DNA of 48,307 nt from Nitrososphaerota archaeon (GCA_015522695.1 WALT01000005.1:1-48307), one strand, 5' to 3'; shown: positions 16,956-25,102, numbered from the stretch's first letter. Notes: generated from the letters alone by a model not told the origin. Made by a program: numbers and translations.

Positions 16956-17149
16956 GGTTGTTATTTAAAGAATATAGTAATATATTTACCTTATATTTAT
17001 ATTGTTTATACCATTTATATTTTCTATATTTTTCAAGTATAAACAATATTGATTGAAAAGAAGGAAAATGTATAAGTATATAAGAATATTTTTAAAGTAA
17101 ACATATAAAGTATATATCTTCAAGGATACCTACTTACCGGCGTGAGAGG
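16956..17149. promoter_or_regulatory. AT-rich divergent promoter region with a 13-bp inverted repeat
   Basis: The spacer is about 85% A+T against a GC-rich background, with several overlapping TATA-like stretches. It contains a perfect inverted repeat: ATATTGTTTATAC at 16999-17011 and GTATAAACAATAT at 17037-17049, separated by 25 nt. The two arms lie about 50-95 bp from the PhoU-like start codon and 100-150 bp from the DUF2096-like start codon. TATAAAGTATATAT near 17104-17117 is a plausible TATA box for the redox cluster. Confidence 0.6.
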
Positions 17150-17500
17150 ATGGGGAAGAAGAGCGAATCCCTGAGATTGTGGAAGATGTTGAACAGGCAG
17201 TGGAACACGTTAGCCGAGTTGACCACCGATATGAAGAGACAGGGCGTGGACGTCCCTGAGGATGCCATGGCGAGCCTCAGATGTTGTAAATCGTTCATCA
17301 CACATTTCAAGTCCCATTTGGGAAATCCGATGGAGTGTGACACTCCTGAATGTCAGAAGCTCCTATCCCGCATAGTGACCGATATGACGAACCTCGAAAG
17401 CTATCTGATATTGATCTGTGTAAATAAGATAGGCGAAGGATATGCGGAGGAGTGGAGTAAAAGGCTCATGGCCAGTAGGCTTGGAGAGGGTGCATACTGA
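17150..17500 (+). CDS. DUF2096-like helical protein heading the Hdr/Qmo-like cluster
   Basis: A 116-residue all-helical protein. LWKMLNRQWNTLAELTTDMK followed by RQGVDVPEDAMASLRCCKSF and a C-terminal GEGYAEEWSKRL resembles DUF2096, a family of unknown function best known from methanogens. It has four cysteines (RCC, ECDTPEC), which could bind a metal. It is the first gene of the redox cluster, 15 bp before the MvhD-like gene, and resembles in size and helix content that protein's N-terminal 70 residues. No function is established. A scaffold or electron-transfer accessory is conceivable. The family match is from memory and should be tested. Confidence 0.7.
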   Translation: MGKKSESLRLWKMLNRQWNTLAELTTDMKRQGVDVPEDAMASLRCCKSFITHFKSHLGNPMECDTPECQKLLSRIVTDMTNLESYLILICVNKIGEGYAEEWSKRLMASRLGEGAY

Positions 17501-17515
17501 GGTGGTGTTCAGGAG

Positions 17516-18163
17516 ATGTCTGAAGGTAAAACGGCGGACATCCCTAGAGGATTTGAAGAACTCGAACGGATGGCATCCGATCTATCCAGGACGGTAACTA
17601 AGCTGATCGAGAGCGAATGCAATGGCAATGTAAATCATTACATTAGAAGTCTAAATGTTGCTAAAAATTTATATAAAAAATGCCCAGAGGTCGAGCGATC
17701 ATTAAATAATATCAACGAGTTGCTCATGCGCAATTTCAGGCCGAAGATATTGGTCTTCTCAACGAACACGATATCCGACGTCGCCATAGACCTCGCCGGC
17801 CTATCACATCAACACTATCGCGCTACGACCCGTATCATCAGGGTGCCATGTTCGAGCATGATAGGCGCCGATATCATCCTCTATGCATTTAAGTGCGGGT
17901 TCGATGCCGTTTTCATAGCGGCCGACGGAACGGATTGCCCATACCTCGACGATTGTATGGAAAGGACGGCGAAGAACGTTCAAAGGGCCTATGAGCTGCT
18001 CAAAAGGGAGGGAATAGAGCCAGAAAGACTGAAGATATCCGGTATATGTTCAGTATGTACTGAAGCTTTCGTAAAAAATATCAATGAGCTCTATGAAAGG
18101 GTGGAGAAGTTAGGGCCCATAGGGGCCAAGGTCGCTCCTCTGGTGGAGGCGAGCCCGGCTTGA
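17516..18163 (+). CDS. MvhD/FlpD-like iron-sulfur subunit with altered cysteines
   Basis: A 215-residue protein. Residues 1-72 are a helical extension. Residues 75-200 match the MvhD/FlpD fold: PKILVFSTNTISDVAIDLAG, HYRATTRIIRVPCSSMIGAD, GFDAVFIAADGTDCPYLDDC, then GIEPERLKISGICSVCTEAF. MvhD carries a [2Fe-2S] cluster that hands electrons to HdrA. Here the usual leading CxxC is absent (STNT) and the GCHPGDCHY motif reads ADGTDCPYLDDC; the cysteines left are at about 112, 127, 141, 147, 178 and 181. The pattern is closer to the C-terminal MvhD-like part of QmoB than to hydrogenase-linked MvhD. It overlaps the next gene by 4 bp. Confidence 0.82.
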   Translation: MSEGKTADIPRGFEELERMASDLSRTVTKLIESECNGNVNHYIRSLNVAKNLYKKCPEVERSLNNINELLMRNFRPKILVFSTNTISDVAIDLAGLSHQHYRATTRIIRVPCSSMIGADIILYAFKCGFDAVFIAADGTDCPYLDDCMERTAKNVQRAYELLKREGIEPERLKISGICSVCTEAFVKNINELYERVEKLGPIGAKVAPLVEASPA

Positions 18164-19491
18164 CCGAGACGCTGAATTACGACGTGGTGGTGATCGGTGG
18201 AGGCATAGCCGGGATGCAGGCATCGTTGGACCTGGCCGACATGGGCTTCACGGTCCTGCTCGTGGAGAAGGAACCGAGCATCGGCGGCAAGATGTTCCTC
18301 TTAAGCAAGACGTTCCCGACTCTCGACTGCGCAAGCTGCATATCCACACCTAAGATGGCGGCTGTGAGCCACAACCCGCTCATAACGGTATGGACATATT
18401 CTGAGGTCGATGGCATATTCAGGGAGGAAGATGGCGAGTTCAGGGTTAAGATAATAAAAAAGCCCAGGTTCGTCGATGAGGCTAAGTGTACCGGATGTGA
18501 GCAATGTGAGGATGCATGCCCCATAATCGTGTCCAGTGAGAATAACTTCAACCTCATAGGGAGGAAGGCGGCATATATACCGTTTGAGACGGCCGTCCCG
18601 AAGATAGCCCTCATAGACATGGATCATTGTATATTGTGTGGAGCTTGTGAAAGGGTATGTCCAGCCGATGCTATAGATTTCCTCCAGAAACCGAAAACGG
18701 TGGACGTGAGGGCTGGAGCCATAATCCTGGCCACGGGCTTCAGGCTCTTCCCAGCTGAGCGGAAGAAGGAATACCATTTTGGAGAATATAAAAACGTGAT
18801 AACCGCCATGCAAGCTGAGAGGCTCCTCTCCCCTACCAACCCGTATAACCACGTCCTGAGGCCCCTCGATGGAAAGGAGCCCATGAACGTGGCCTACATA
18901 TTGTGTGTCGGTTCGAGGGATAGGACGATAGGCAATCCGTTATGTTCCAGGATCTGTTGCATGTACTCGATCAAACAGGCAGAACTTCTGATGGGCGCCC
19001 TACCCCTCGTCGATGTGACGATATATTACATGGATATCAGGGCCTTCGGGAAGGGGTTCGAGGAGTTCTATCAGCAGGCCAAGGAGATGGGGGTCAGGTT
19101 CGTCAGGGGAAGGGTTGCGAGCATAGATCAGTTGGATAACGGCGATCTAGTGGTGAATTATACGGACGTCGAAAACGGTGGGGTATTCAAGAAGGAGACC
19201 CACGACCTCGTGGTGCTGTCGGTCGGCATATGGCCAAATCCGGACGTCGCAAAGCTGTTCAAGGATGAAAGGTTGGAATTGGATGAACACGGGTGGATAA
19301 AACAGACGGAGGAGAACATCAGGCCCAACGCCACGAACATCCCCGGCGTGTTCACGGCCGGCTGTGCGACGGGTCCGAAGGACATCCCAGATTCCATCGT
19401 CGATGCGACATCGGCGGCTGCTGAGTGCGCAGATTACCTGAGGAGGATCAGGAACAAGGCCGTCGGGGTAATACCGGTGGAGGTGAGGTGA
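18160..19491 (+). CDS. short HdrA/QmoA-like flavoprotein
   Basis: A 443-residue FAD protein lacking the N-terminal domain of full HdrA. It has the dinucleotide motif VVVIGGGIAGM (residues 11-19), then the HdrA-specific TFPTLDCASCISTPKM with Cys57 and Cys60, and two inserted ferredoxin motifs: CTGCEQCEDACP (110-121) and CILCGACERVCP (157-168). The second FAD half has ILCVGSRDR and TAGCATGPKDIPDSIVDATS. HdrA is the electron-bifurcating core of heterodisulfide reductase; short forms such as QmoA act in menaquinone-linked complexes. The TTG start overlaps the preceding stop by 4 bp, and the next hdrA starts immediately after its stop, so a tight stoichiometric complex is likely. Confidence 0.93.
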   Translation: MTETLNYDVVVIGGGIAGMQASLDLADMGFTVLLVEKEPSIGGKMFLLSKTFPTLDCASCISTPKMAAVSHNPLITVWTYSEVDGIFREEDGEFRVKIIKKPRFVDEAKCTGCEQCEDACPIIVSSENNFNLIGRKAAYIPFETAVPKIALIDMDHCILCGACERVCPADAIDFLQKPKTVDVRAGAIILATGFRLFPAERKKEYHFGEYKNVITAMQAERLLSPTNPYNHVLRPLDGKEPMNVAYILCVGSRDRTIGNPLCSRICCMYSIKQAELLMGALPLVDVTIYYMDIRAFGKGFEEFYQQAKEMGVRFVRGRVASIDQLDNGDLVVNYTDVENGGVFKKETHDLVVLSVGIWPNPDVAKLFKDERLELDEHGWIKQTEENIRPNATNIPGVFTAGCATGPKDIPDSIVDATSAAAECADYLRRIRNKAVGVIPVEVR

Positions 19492-21438
19492 ATGACCGAC
19501 AGAAGGATAGGGGTATACGTGTGCCATTGTGGAGGAAACATATCTGATGTCGTGGACGTCAAGAAGGTCGTAGAGGCTGTGAAGGACGAACCGGGCGTCG
19601 TAGTCGCCAAGGATTTCATGTTCATGTGTTCAGACGCTGGACAGCAGATGGTCCAGGATGACATAAAGGCGCTGAACCTCAACGGCGTGGTCGTCGCCGC
19701 ATGTTCCCCCAAACTACACGAGATGACGTTTCGTAATTGCGTTTCGAGGGCTGGATTAAATCCATATCTATTCTATCATGCCAATATAAGAGAAGATAGT
19801 TCATGGGCGCATTCCGATGATCCACAGCTGGCTACCTTAAAGGCGATCGACCATGTGAAGGCTGCAATAGCATATGTGAGGAATGCCCATCCCCTGGAGA
19901 AGATCAGGGTAAGATCCACCCCGAGCGTGCTGATAGTGGGGGCCGGGATAGCTGGGATGAAGGCTGCACTGACGCTCGCCGACATGGGGGTGAGCGTCTT
20001 TCTAGTGGAAAGGGAACCGTTCGTGGGCGGTAGGGTCGCCCAGATAGGGAGGATATATCCGGACGGAAAAAGGGGTATAGAGATAGTTAGATGGTTCATA
20101 AAGGAGATCGAACGCAGGGATAACATCGCCGTATATACTAATGCTGAACTGAAGTCGGTCGAAGGATACGTCGGCAATTTCCGCGTTAAGTTGACGCTAC
20201 ATCCTCGATATGTGAAGTTCTCCTCACCTAAACTGGAGATGGCCATCAAGGAATGTCCGATCGAGGTGCCCGATGAATTCAATTATGGGCTCGTCAAAAG
20301 GAAGGCCATCTACCGTCCATATGCTGGATCCTTTCCTAACACCCCCGTCATAGATATGAAACATTGCAATCTCTGTGGAAAATGTAAGGATATATGTCCA
20401 GATTGTATAGATTTCAATCAAAAACCGGAGACAGTAACCCTGAAGGTGGGGGCCATAATCGTCGCGACGGGCTTCGATCCATATGAACCCAAGGAAGGGG
20501 AGTTCGGGTACAAAACGTACAGCGAAGTCGTCACGCTTCCGCGGTTCATCAGGGCTGTCGAGCTCAACAGGACGAAGGAGCTCATCTACGATGGGAAGAA
20601 GGTGAGGGATATAGCGTTCATATATTGTGTCGGGAGCAGACAGAAGAGGAAGAGCGAGGATGAACACGTGAACGAATATTGTTCAAGATATTGCTGCAAT
20701 GCAGCCGTCTATAATTCGCTCACCCTGTTGGAGAGGTTCCCCTATCTAAGGCTTTACCATATATTTAAGGATATGAGGACATACGGTAAGAACGAGGCAT
20801 ACTACGAAGAGCTAGGGAGGAAGGGGGCGATCTTCTTCAGGTTCGATGACGATAGGCCGCCCATGGTCTCGAGGAAGAGGGGGAAGTTGACCGTCACCGT
20901 GTATGACCGTATGATAGATGAACAGGTGGATATCCCCGTGGACCTCGTGGTGCTGGTCGTGGGGATGGTTCCGAGGAAGAACGACGGTTTAAACAAGGTC
21001 TTGAAGTTATCTGCCAGTAGGGACGGCTTCTACCAGGAGGTTCATCCCAAGCTCAGGCCTGTGGAGACGATCATGAATGGAATATTGATCGCCGGTTCGT
21101 GTCAAGGTCCTAAGGACGTGACTGAGACCATCGCATCGGCTTCAGCAGCCGCCGGAAAGGCCGCAGCGCTCGTGGTCAAGGAGTATCTCACGTTGGAGCC
21201 GTTCGTGGCCTATGTGAATCCAGATATTTGCGATCTCAATGGGAAATGTATCGATGAATGTAAGTACAATGCGATCGAGATAAGGGAATATGAAGGTAAG
21301 GGTAGGAAGGCCTGGGTGAATGAAGCGTTGTGTAAGGGCTGTGGAGCATGCGTTCCAGCATGTCCTAAAGGTGCGATACAGTTGAGGGGCTTCGAGACCG
21401 AGAAGATAAAGGAAATGATAAGGGTCATGGCGAGGTGA
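19492..21438 (+). CDS. hdrA: full-length HdrA-like flavoprotein lacking the FPTLDC cysteine motif
   Basis: A 648-residue protein with complete HdrA architecture. The N-terminal domain has VYVCHCGGNISD (Cys11, Cys13) plus Cys46, Cys71 and Cys83; the FAD motif is VLIVGAGIAGMKAAL (about 146-160); an internal ferredoxin motif reads CNLCGKCKDICPDC; two C-terminal clusters read CDLNGKCIDEC and CKGCGACVPACPKG. The region that normally carries the TFPTxDCxxC motif reads GRIYPDGKRGIEIVRW, so those cysteines are missing here while the shorter neighbour keeps them. This suggests an asymmetric HdrA-HdrA' dimer in which the two flavins do different jobs. There is no fused MvhD domain, unlike QmoB. Confidence 0.94.
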   Translation: MTDRRIGVYVCHCGGNISDVVDVKKVVEAVKDEPGVVVAKDFMFMCSDAGQQMVQDDIKALNLNGVVVAACSPKLHEMTFRNCVSRAGLNPYLFYHANIREDSSWAHSDDPQLATLKAIDHVKAAIAYVRNAHPLEKIRVRSTPSVLIVGAGIAGMKAALTLADMGVSVFLVEREPFVGGRVAQIGRIYPDGKRGIEIVRWFIKEIERRDNIAVYTNAELKSVEGYVGNFRVKLTLHPRYVKFSSPKLEMAIKECPIEVPDEFNYGLVKRKAIYRPYAGSFPNTPVIDMKHCNLCGKCKDICPDCIDFNQKPETVTLKVGAIIVATGFDPYEPKEGEFGYKTYSEVVTLPRFIRAVELNRTKELIYDGKKVRDIAFIYCVGSRQKRKSEDEHVNEYCSRYCCNAAVYNSLTLLERFPYLRLYHIFKDMRTYGKNEAYYEELGRKGAIFFRFDDDRPPMVSRKRGKLTVTVYDRMIDEQVDIPVDLVVLVVGMVPRKNDGLNKVLKLSASRDGFYQEVHPKLRPVETIMNGILIAGSCQGPKDVTETIASASAAAGKAAALVVKEYLTLEPFVAYVNPDICDLNGKCIDECKYNAIEIREYEGKGRKAWVNEALCKGCGACVPACPKGAIQLRGFETEKIKEMIRVMAR

Positions 21439-21725
21439 GGAAGTTGAGTAAAAAGAACTTCACATTTATGAAATTGAAGAAGGAAGGATTCACGGTCGAC
21501 AAGGAGCTCATCGAAATGGCCAAGGATCAGAGGAAGATCTGGACGAAGATATCTTCGACGTTGAAGTCCGGCCCCAAGACGATCCCGGAGATAGCTGCCC
21601 AGACAGGGCTAGAACTCCATATCGTCACATGGTATCTCATGACCTACCTGAGATATAGGCTCGTTAAACCGTGTGAGAAAGATGAAGAGGGTTTTTGGAG
21701 ATATGAGTTGATGGAGGGGGGATAG
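21435..21725 (+). CDS. winged-helix-like small protein within the Hdr/Qmo cluster
   Basis: A 96-residue protein. Residues 35-90 have a helix-turn-helix look: KTIPEIAAQTGLELHIVTWY is the HTH, and LRYRLVKPCEKDEEGFWRYE is the wing. It starts at a GTG overlapping the hdrA stop by 4 bp and ends 3 bp before the HdrC-like gene, so it is made together with the complex subunits. It could be a transcription regulator or a small structural subunit using the same fold. I believe similar small HTH proteins occur in other archaeal hdrA clusters, but cannot check. It has one Cys and no metal motif. Confidence 0.8.
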   Translation: MRKLSKKNFTFMKLKKEGFTVDKELIEMAKDQRKIWTKISSTLKSGPKTIPEIAAQTGLELHIVTWYLMTYLRYRLVKPCEKDEEGFWRYELMEGG

Positions 21726-21728
21726 AAC

Positions 21729-22829
21729 ATGGTAAAGGTAGATCCAGAGTTCAAGGAGGAGCTGAAGAAATATGGGAGATCCGATTTCTTAAGTGCATGT
21801 TTCAACTGTGGGGTGTGCACGGCCGTGTGTCCTTATGCCGGCGAATCATCGAACCTGCCGATGAAGATAATCAGATATGCCCAGCTAGGGTTGAAGGATA
21901 AGATCCTTCAAAGCACAGAACCTTGGCTCTGTTACTACTGTGGAGAGTGTTCGGCTTCTTGTCCGAGGGGTGTGGAACCAGGCGAGGTGGTGATGACCAT
22001 ACGTAGATATCTTACGTCTAAGTATGATTGGACCGGGTTTTCACGGAGGATCTACACGTCTAAGATAGCCGAGATAATTTCAGCATCCCTCCTCGCGTTC
22101 GTGACCGCGATAGTGATATGGTTGCTCCATGGACCGATAGTCACGGGAAGGGTCCAGCTCGAGACGTTCGCCCCTGCCCATATCGTGGACATGGGCGACA
22201 TGGTCATCGGGATATTCCTGGCCGTGTTGTTATTGAGCAACCTCTACAGGATGTACCGCTTCACGGTCATAAGTCGTTTAGGAGGGAAGGGCATACCGCT
22301 TCAGCGGTATATCATCGAGCTAAAACACGTCATCGTGCAGTTCCTGACCCAAATAAGGTACTCTCAGTGTAAGATAAAGAGAAACTGGATAAATCACCTG
22401 GTACTCATGTGGGGATATACGACGGTCTTCATACTCACGGTCGTCTTCCTGAGGCTATACTTGACCAATGAATGGTACCCGATCACGAACCCCATCAGGA
22501 TAGCTGGTTACTTCAGCTTCATAGCGTTGGCGTATGGAACTGTCTATGCCATGATCGGGAGGATCAAGAAGGACGAGCCCTTCAGGAGATATAGCCACCC
22601 GACGGATTGGATGTTCCTGTGGCTCCTGTTTTTGACGGCGATAACGGGGATAATGGTCCATGCGTTCAAGTACCTCAACATGCCGCTCGCCACCTATGTG
22701 ACGTTCAGCATACATCTGTGCATAGTCGTTCCCCTGCTCGCGCTGGAGGTGCCCTTCGCCAAGTGGGCACATCTCGCATACAGGCCCTTCGCCATATACT
22801 TCGATAAGTTAGCGTCTTCATCTATATGA
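21729..22829 (+). CDS. HdrC-heme b membrane fusion (QmoC-like)
   Basis: A 366-residue protein. Residues 20-80 hold two [4Fe-4S] motifs of HdrC type: CFNCGVCTAVCP (24-35) and CYYCGECSASCP (68-79). From about 105 onward there are five or six hydrophobic helices, with histidines in LKHVIVQF, NWINHLVLMW, YSHPTDWMF, MVHAFKYL and TFSIHLCI suitable for b-type heme, as in HdrE/NarI/QmoC. It would connect the soluble HdrA pair to the quinone or methanophenazine pool. No HdrB (CCG-domain) gene is present, so the complex is not a heterodisulfide reductase in the usual sense. A terminator-like hairpin follows. Confidence 0.92.
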   Translation: MVKVDPEFKEELKKYGRSDFLSACFNCGVCTAVCPYAGESSNLPMKIIRYAQLGLKDKILQSTEPWLCYYCGECSASCPRGVEPGEVVMTIRRYLTSKYDWTGFSRRIYTSKIAEIISASLLAFVTAIVIWLLHGPIVTGRVQLETFAPAHIVDMGDMVIGIFLAVLLLSNLYRMYRFTVISRLGGKGIPLQRYIIELKHVIVQFLTQIRYSQCKIKRNWINHLVLMWGYTTVFILTVVFLRLYLTNEWYPITNPIRIAGYFSFIALAYGTVYAMIGRIKKDEPFRRYSHPTDWMFLWLLFLTAITGIMVHAFKYLNMPLATYVTFSIHLCIVVPLLALEVPFAKWAHLAYRPFAIYFDKLASSSI

Positions 22830-22830
22830 A

Positions 22831-22869
22831 GGACGTCGACCGTCCTCCATCCCCCTCATGGAGACGTCC
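22831..22869 (+). terminator. hairpin after the Hdr/Qmo-like cluster
   Basis: GGACGTC at 22831-22837 pairs with GACGTCC at 22863-22869, and an inner CTCCA/TGGAG stem can form between them. It begins 2 bp after the stop codon and is followed by CCCTATTTTATC. It may end the transcript or protect its 3' end; archaeal termination mainly needs T-rich tracts, so the role is uncertain. Confidence 0.4.
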
Positions 22870-23053
22870 CCTATTTTATCTCGACGATCGATGGAGGACT
22901 TGGACATAGCTCCCTGATACTTCATCCAGATCACGATGGATGCCGTCGGGATGGCCCTCTACAGGTGTCGCGCTGAGTTAAAACATCTCCAAGATAGAGC
23001 TTTGATCACCGAATTATGTAAAAACTGATTAATGTGACCAAACTCAGTGCATC

Positions 23054-24127
23054 ATGATGGACGAGGAGGAGGTCGGTGAGGACTTCAACAATCCACGGCT
23101 GAGGGAGCTAGGCGTAGATCGTGCGACGATGCCAACCGCCGTCGAGGCTCGAGAGCTGAGCAGGAGGTTCGGCGATCTGACCGCCGTGGATCACGTGAGC
23201 TTTGAGGTCGGAGAAGGGGAGATATTCGGATTCTTAGGCCCGAACGGCGCCGGCAAGACGACCACGATAAACATGTTGATAACCCTCCTTAAACCCAACG
23301 ACGGCACAGCCCGTGTAGCCGGTTACGACGTCGTCAGGGAACCGGACCAGGTGAGGAAGAGGATCGGTGTCGTGTTCCAGGACCCCAGCAGCGATCGTGA
23401 GTTGACCGGTTATGAGAACCTGTGGATCCATGGGATGATCTATGGTGTTCCCAGATCAGAACTTGCGGCCAGGATAAGGAAGCTCCTGGAGTTCGTCGAG
23501 CTGTGGGATTGGAGGAACGTGTTGATGAAGAGGTATAGCGGTGGGATGATCCGCAGGTTGGAGATAGCGAGGGGCCTGTTGCACGATCCGAGCATCCTCT
23601 TCATGGATGAGCCTACCATAGGTCTCGATCCACAGACGAGGACCAAGCTCTGGGAGTACACGATCGACGTCCGTAGGGAGAGGGGGACGACGATCTTCCT
23701 GACGACGCATTACATGGAGGAGGCGGAGAGGCTTTGTGACAGGGTTGCGATAATAGACCATGGAAGGATCTTGGCGCTCGATAAACCGTCGAACTTGGTC
23801 AAGAGCATGGGCGGGGATGTCATATACGTCAAGCTGCTCAACGGAAGTTCTGAGCTCCTCGTATCAAAGCTCATGGAGAGGGGAGTGTTATTGGATCATC
23901 GCCCAGCGGGGTCCACGCTCATGTTGAGGGTCTTCGATGCCCCCACGGTCATGCCGATAATATTCGACATCGCAAACTTCCTAGGGATAAAGATCTCTGA
24001 GGTGAGCTACAGGAGGCCGACTTTGGAGGACGTGTTCCTCTATTATACCGGGAGAAGCCTCAGGGATTCAGAGGCGGACTGGAGGGAGACCGCACGGGTA
24101 CGCGCTAGACGAGGTATGAGGAGATGA
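23054..24127 (+). CDS. ABC transporter ATP-binding protein (DrrA type)
   Basis: A 357-residue ATPase. Walker A is GPNGAGKTT, the Q-loop lies in GVVFQDPSS, the ABC signature is KRYSGGMIRRLEIA, Walker B is ILFMDEPTIGLD, and the H-loop is TTHYMEEAE. A C-terminal domain (about 250-357) of the DrrA type follows, with RRPTLEDVFLYYTGR near its end. Such ATPases pair with an ABC-2 permease to export lipids, drugs or polysaccharides. The 30-residue acidic N-terminal extension (MMDEEEVGEDF) is unusual. The stop overlaps the permease start by 4 bp. AATTATGTAAAAACTGATTAATG upstream includes a TATA-like box. Confidence 0.93.
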   Translation: MMDEEEVGEDFNNPRLRELGVDRATMPTAVEARELSRRFGDLTAVDHVSFEVGEGEIFGFLGPNGAGKTTTINMLITLLKPNDGTARVAGYDVVREPDQVRKRIGVVFQDPSSDRELTGYENLWIHGMIYGVPRSELAARIRKLLEFVELWDWRNVLMKRYSGGMIRRLEIARGLLHDPSILFMDEPTIGLDPQTRTKLWEYTIDVRRERGTTIFLTTHYMEEAERLCDRVAIIDHGRILALDKPSNLVKSMGGDVIYVKLLNGSSELLVSKLMERGVLLDHRPAGSTLMLRVFDAPTVMPIIFDIANFLGIKISEVSYRRPTLEDVFLYYTGRSLRDSEADWRETARVRARRGMRR

Positions 24128-24900
24128 CGCTCTGGTCAGGCACGCTCATGGTCATGGTCTATAGACAGCTCAAGAGGTTTATAAGGGCTAGATCGAGGGT
24201 CGTGGGCAGCATAGTGAACCCCTTGATATGGTTGGGGCTCTTCGGCATCGGTTGGAGCAGCTTCTTCCGAGGTCGTCTTCTCCCCGGGCTCCCCAATGGG
24301 GCCAGCTACCTGGGGTTCTTGGCCCCCGGGGTTGTGATAATGTCGACGTTCATCGGCGGCTTCATAGCGGGTATCACCGTGATCTGGGACAAGGAGTTCG
24401 GCTTCCTGAAGGAGCTCCTGGTGGCGCCGGCCAGCCGTGCAGCTGGAATCGTCGGGAGGGCCATCGGCGATGCCCTTTCAGCAACCCTGCAAGGAGCGAT
24501 CGTGCTCGTTGGGGCGATATTCCTGGTCAGCGGGCTGAATCCGCTCGGAGCGCCATTGGCGTTGCTCGCCGCCTTCCTCACGAGCCTCGTCTTCACAGGG
24601 CTGGGGATACTCGTGGCACTCAAGATATCGAGCATGGAGGGCTTCCATCTACTCGTCAGCCTGATAATGATGCCGGTGATGTTCCTCAGCGACATCTTCT
24701 ACCCACTGGGTCCGCTACCTTCATGGATGAAGGCGATCGCCATGATGAACCCGCTGACATATGCAGTCGACCTAGCTAGGGCAGGCCTCGCCGGAGCCGG
24801 TGAGATAAGCCCGGAGATAAGCTTGGTCGCCCTCATCATGATATCGATAGTCCTGCTGGCGGCCGACGCGAAGGTGTTCGAGAAAACGACGATAAGTTAG
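24124..24900 (+). CDS. ABC-2 type permease (DrrB type)
   Basis: A 258-residue membrane protein with six hydrophobic segments, no signal peptide and the ABC-2 family pattern. After RFIRARSRVVGSIVNPLIWL come helices, then an amphipathic loop WDKEFGFLKELLVAPASRAA, the characteristic ABC-2 segment. LFLSDIFYPLGPLPSWMKAI, read here as MFLSDIFYPLGPLPSWM, matches the conserved FPxxxLPxWL region before the last helices. It is the membrane partner of the preceding ATPase, which it overlaps by 4 bp. Substrate unknown. Confidence 0.92.
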   Translation: MTLWSGTLMVMVYRQLKRFIRARSRVVGSIVNPLIWLGLFGIGWSSFFRGRLLPGLPNGASYLGFLAPGVVIMSTFIGGFIAGITVIWDKEFGFLKELLVAPASRAAGIVGRAIGDALSATLQGAIVLVGAIFLVSGLNPLGAPLALLAAFLTSLVFTGLGILVALKISSMEGFHLLVSLIMMPVMFLSDIFYPLGPLPSWMKAIAMMNPLTYAVDLARAGLAGAGEISPEISLVALIMISIVLLAADAKVFEKTTIS

Positions 24901-25102
24901 CATCAGCGAAGCTATATCCGTATTTGGTACGTTTTTCGTACACAGAACGCGATAATTCGTCCATATCCCTCCCTAAATTATGATTTAATAAAATTAATTG
25001 GTATATATTTTAGATTATTTCAGATTAATTTAATATCTTTCTTTAAATCGACATCAAAGCTTAAAGTTTTTATCCTATAAGATTTAGGGTTAATGCGCGG
25101 AA
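24901..25102. promoter_or_regulatory. AT-rich promoter region of the NCS1/hydantoin operon
   Basis: A 200-bp AT-rich spacer. It opens with a small hairpin, GTACG-TTTTT-CGTAC (24927-24941), possibly the end of the ABC operon. It then holds several TATA-like stretches, including TGATTTAATAAAATTAATTGG and TATATATTTTAG around 24980-25015. The region just before the NCS1 ATG (25103) has TTTTTATCCTATAAG near 25066-25080, about 25-30 bp from the start. Confidence 0.5.

Noticed and set aside
17150-22829. Evidence for sulfate reduction
   Set aside because: The cluster resembles Qmo, but no aprAB, sat or dsr genes are present here, so the pathway cannot be claimed.
17150-22829. Methanogenic heterodisulfide reductase
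   Set aside because: No HdrB with CCG domains and no methanogenesis gene is present in the window.
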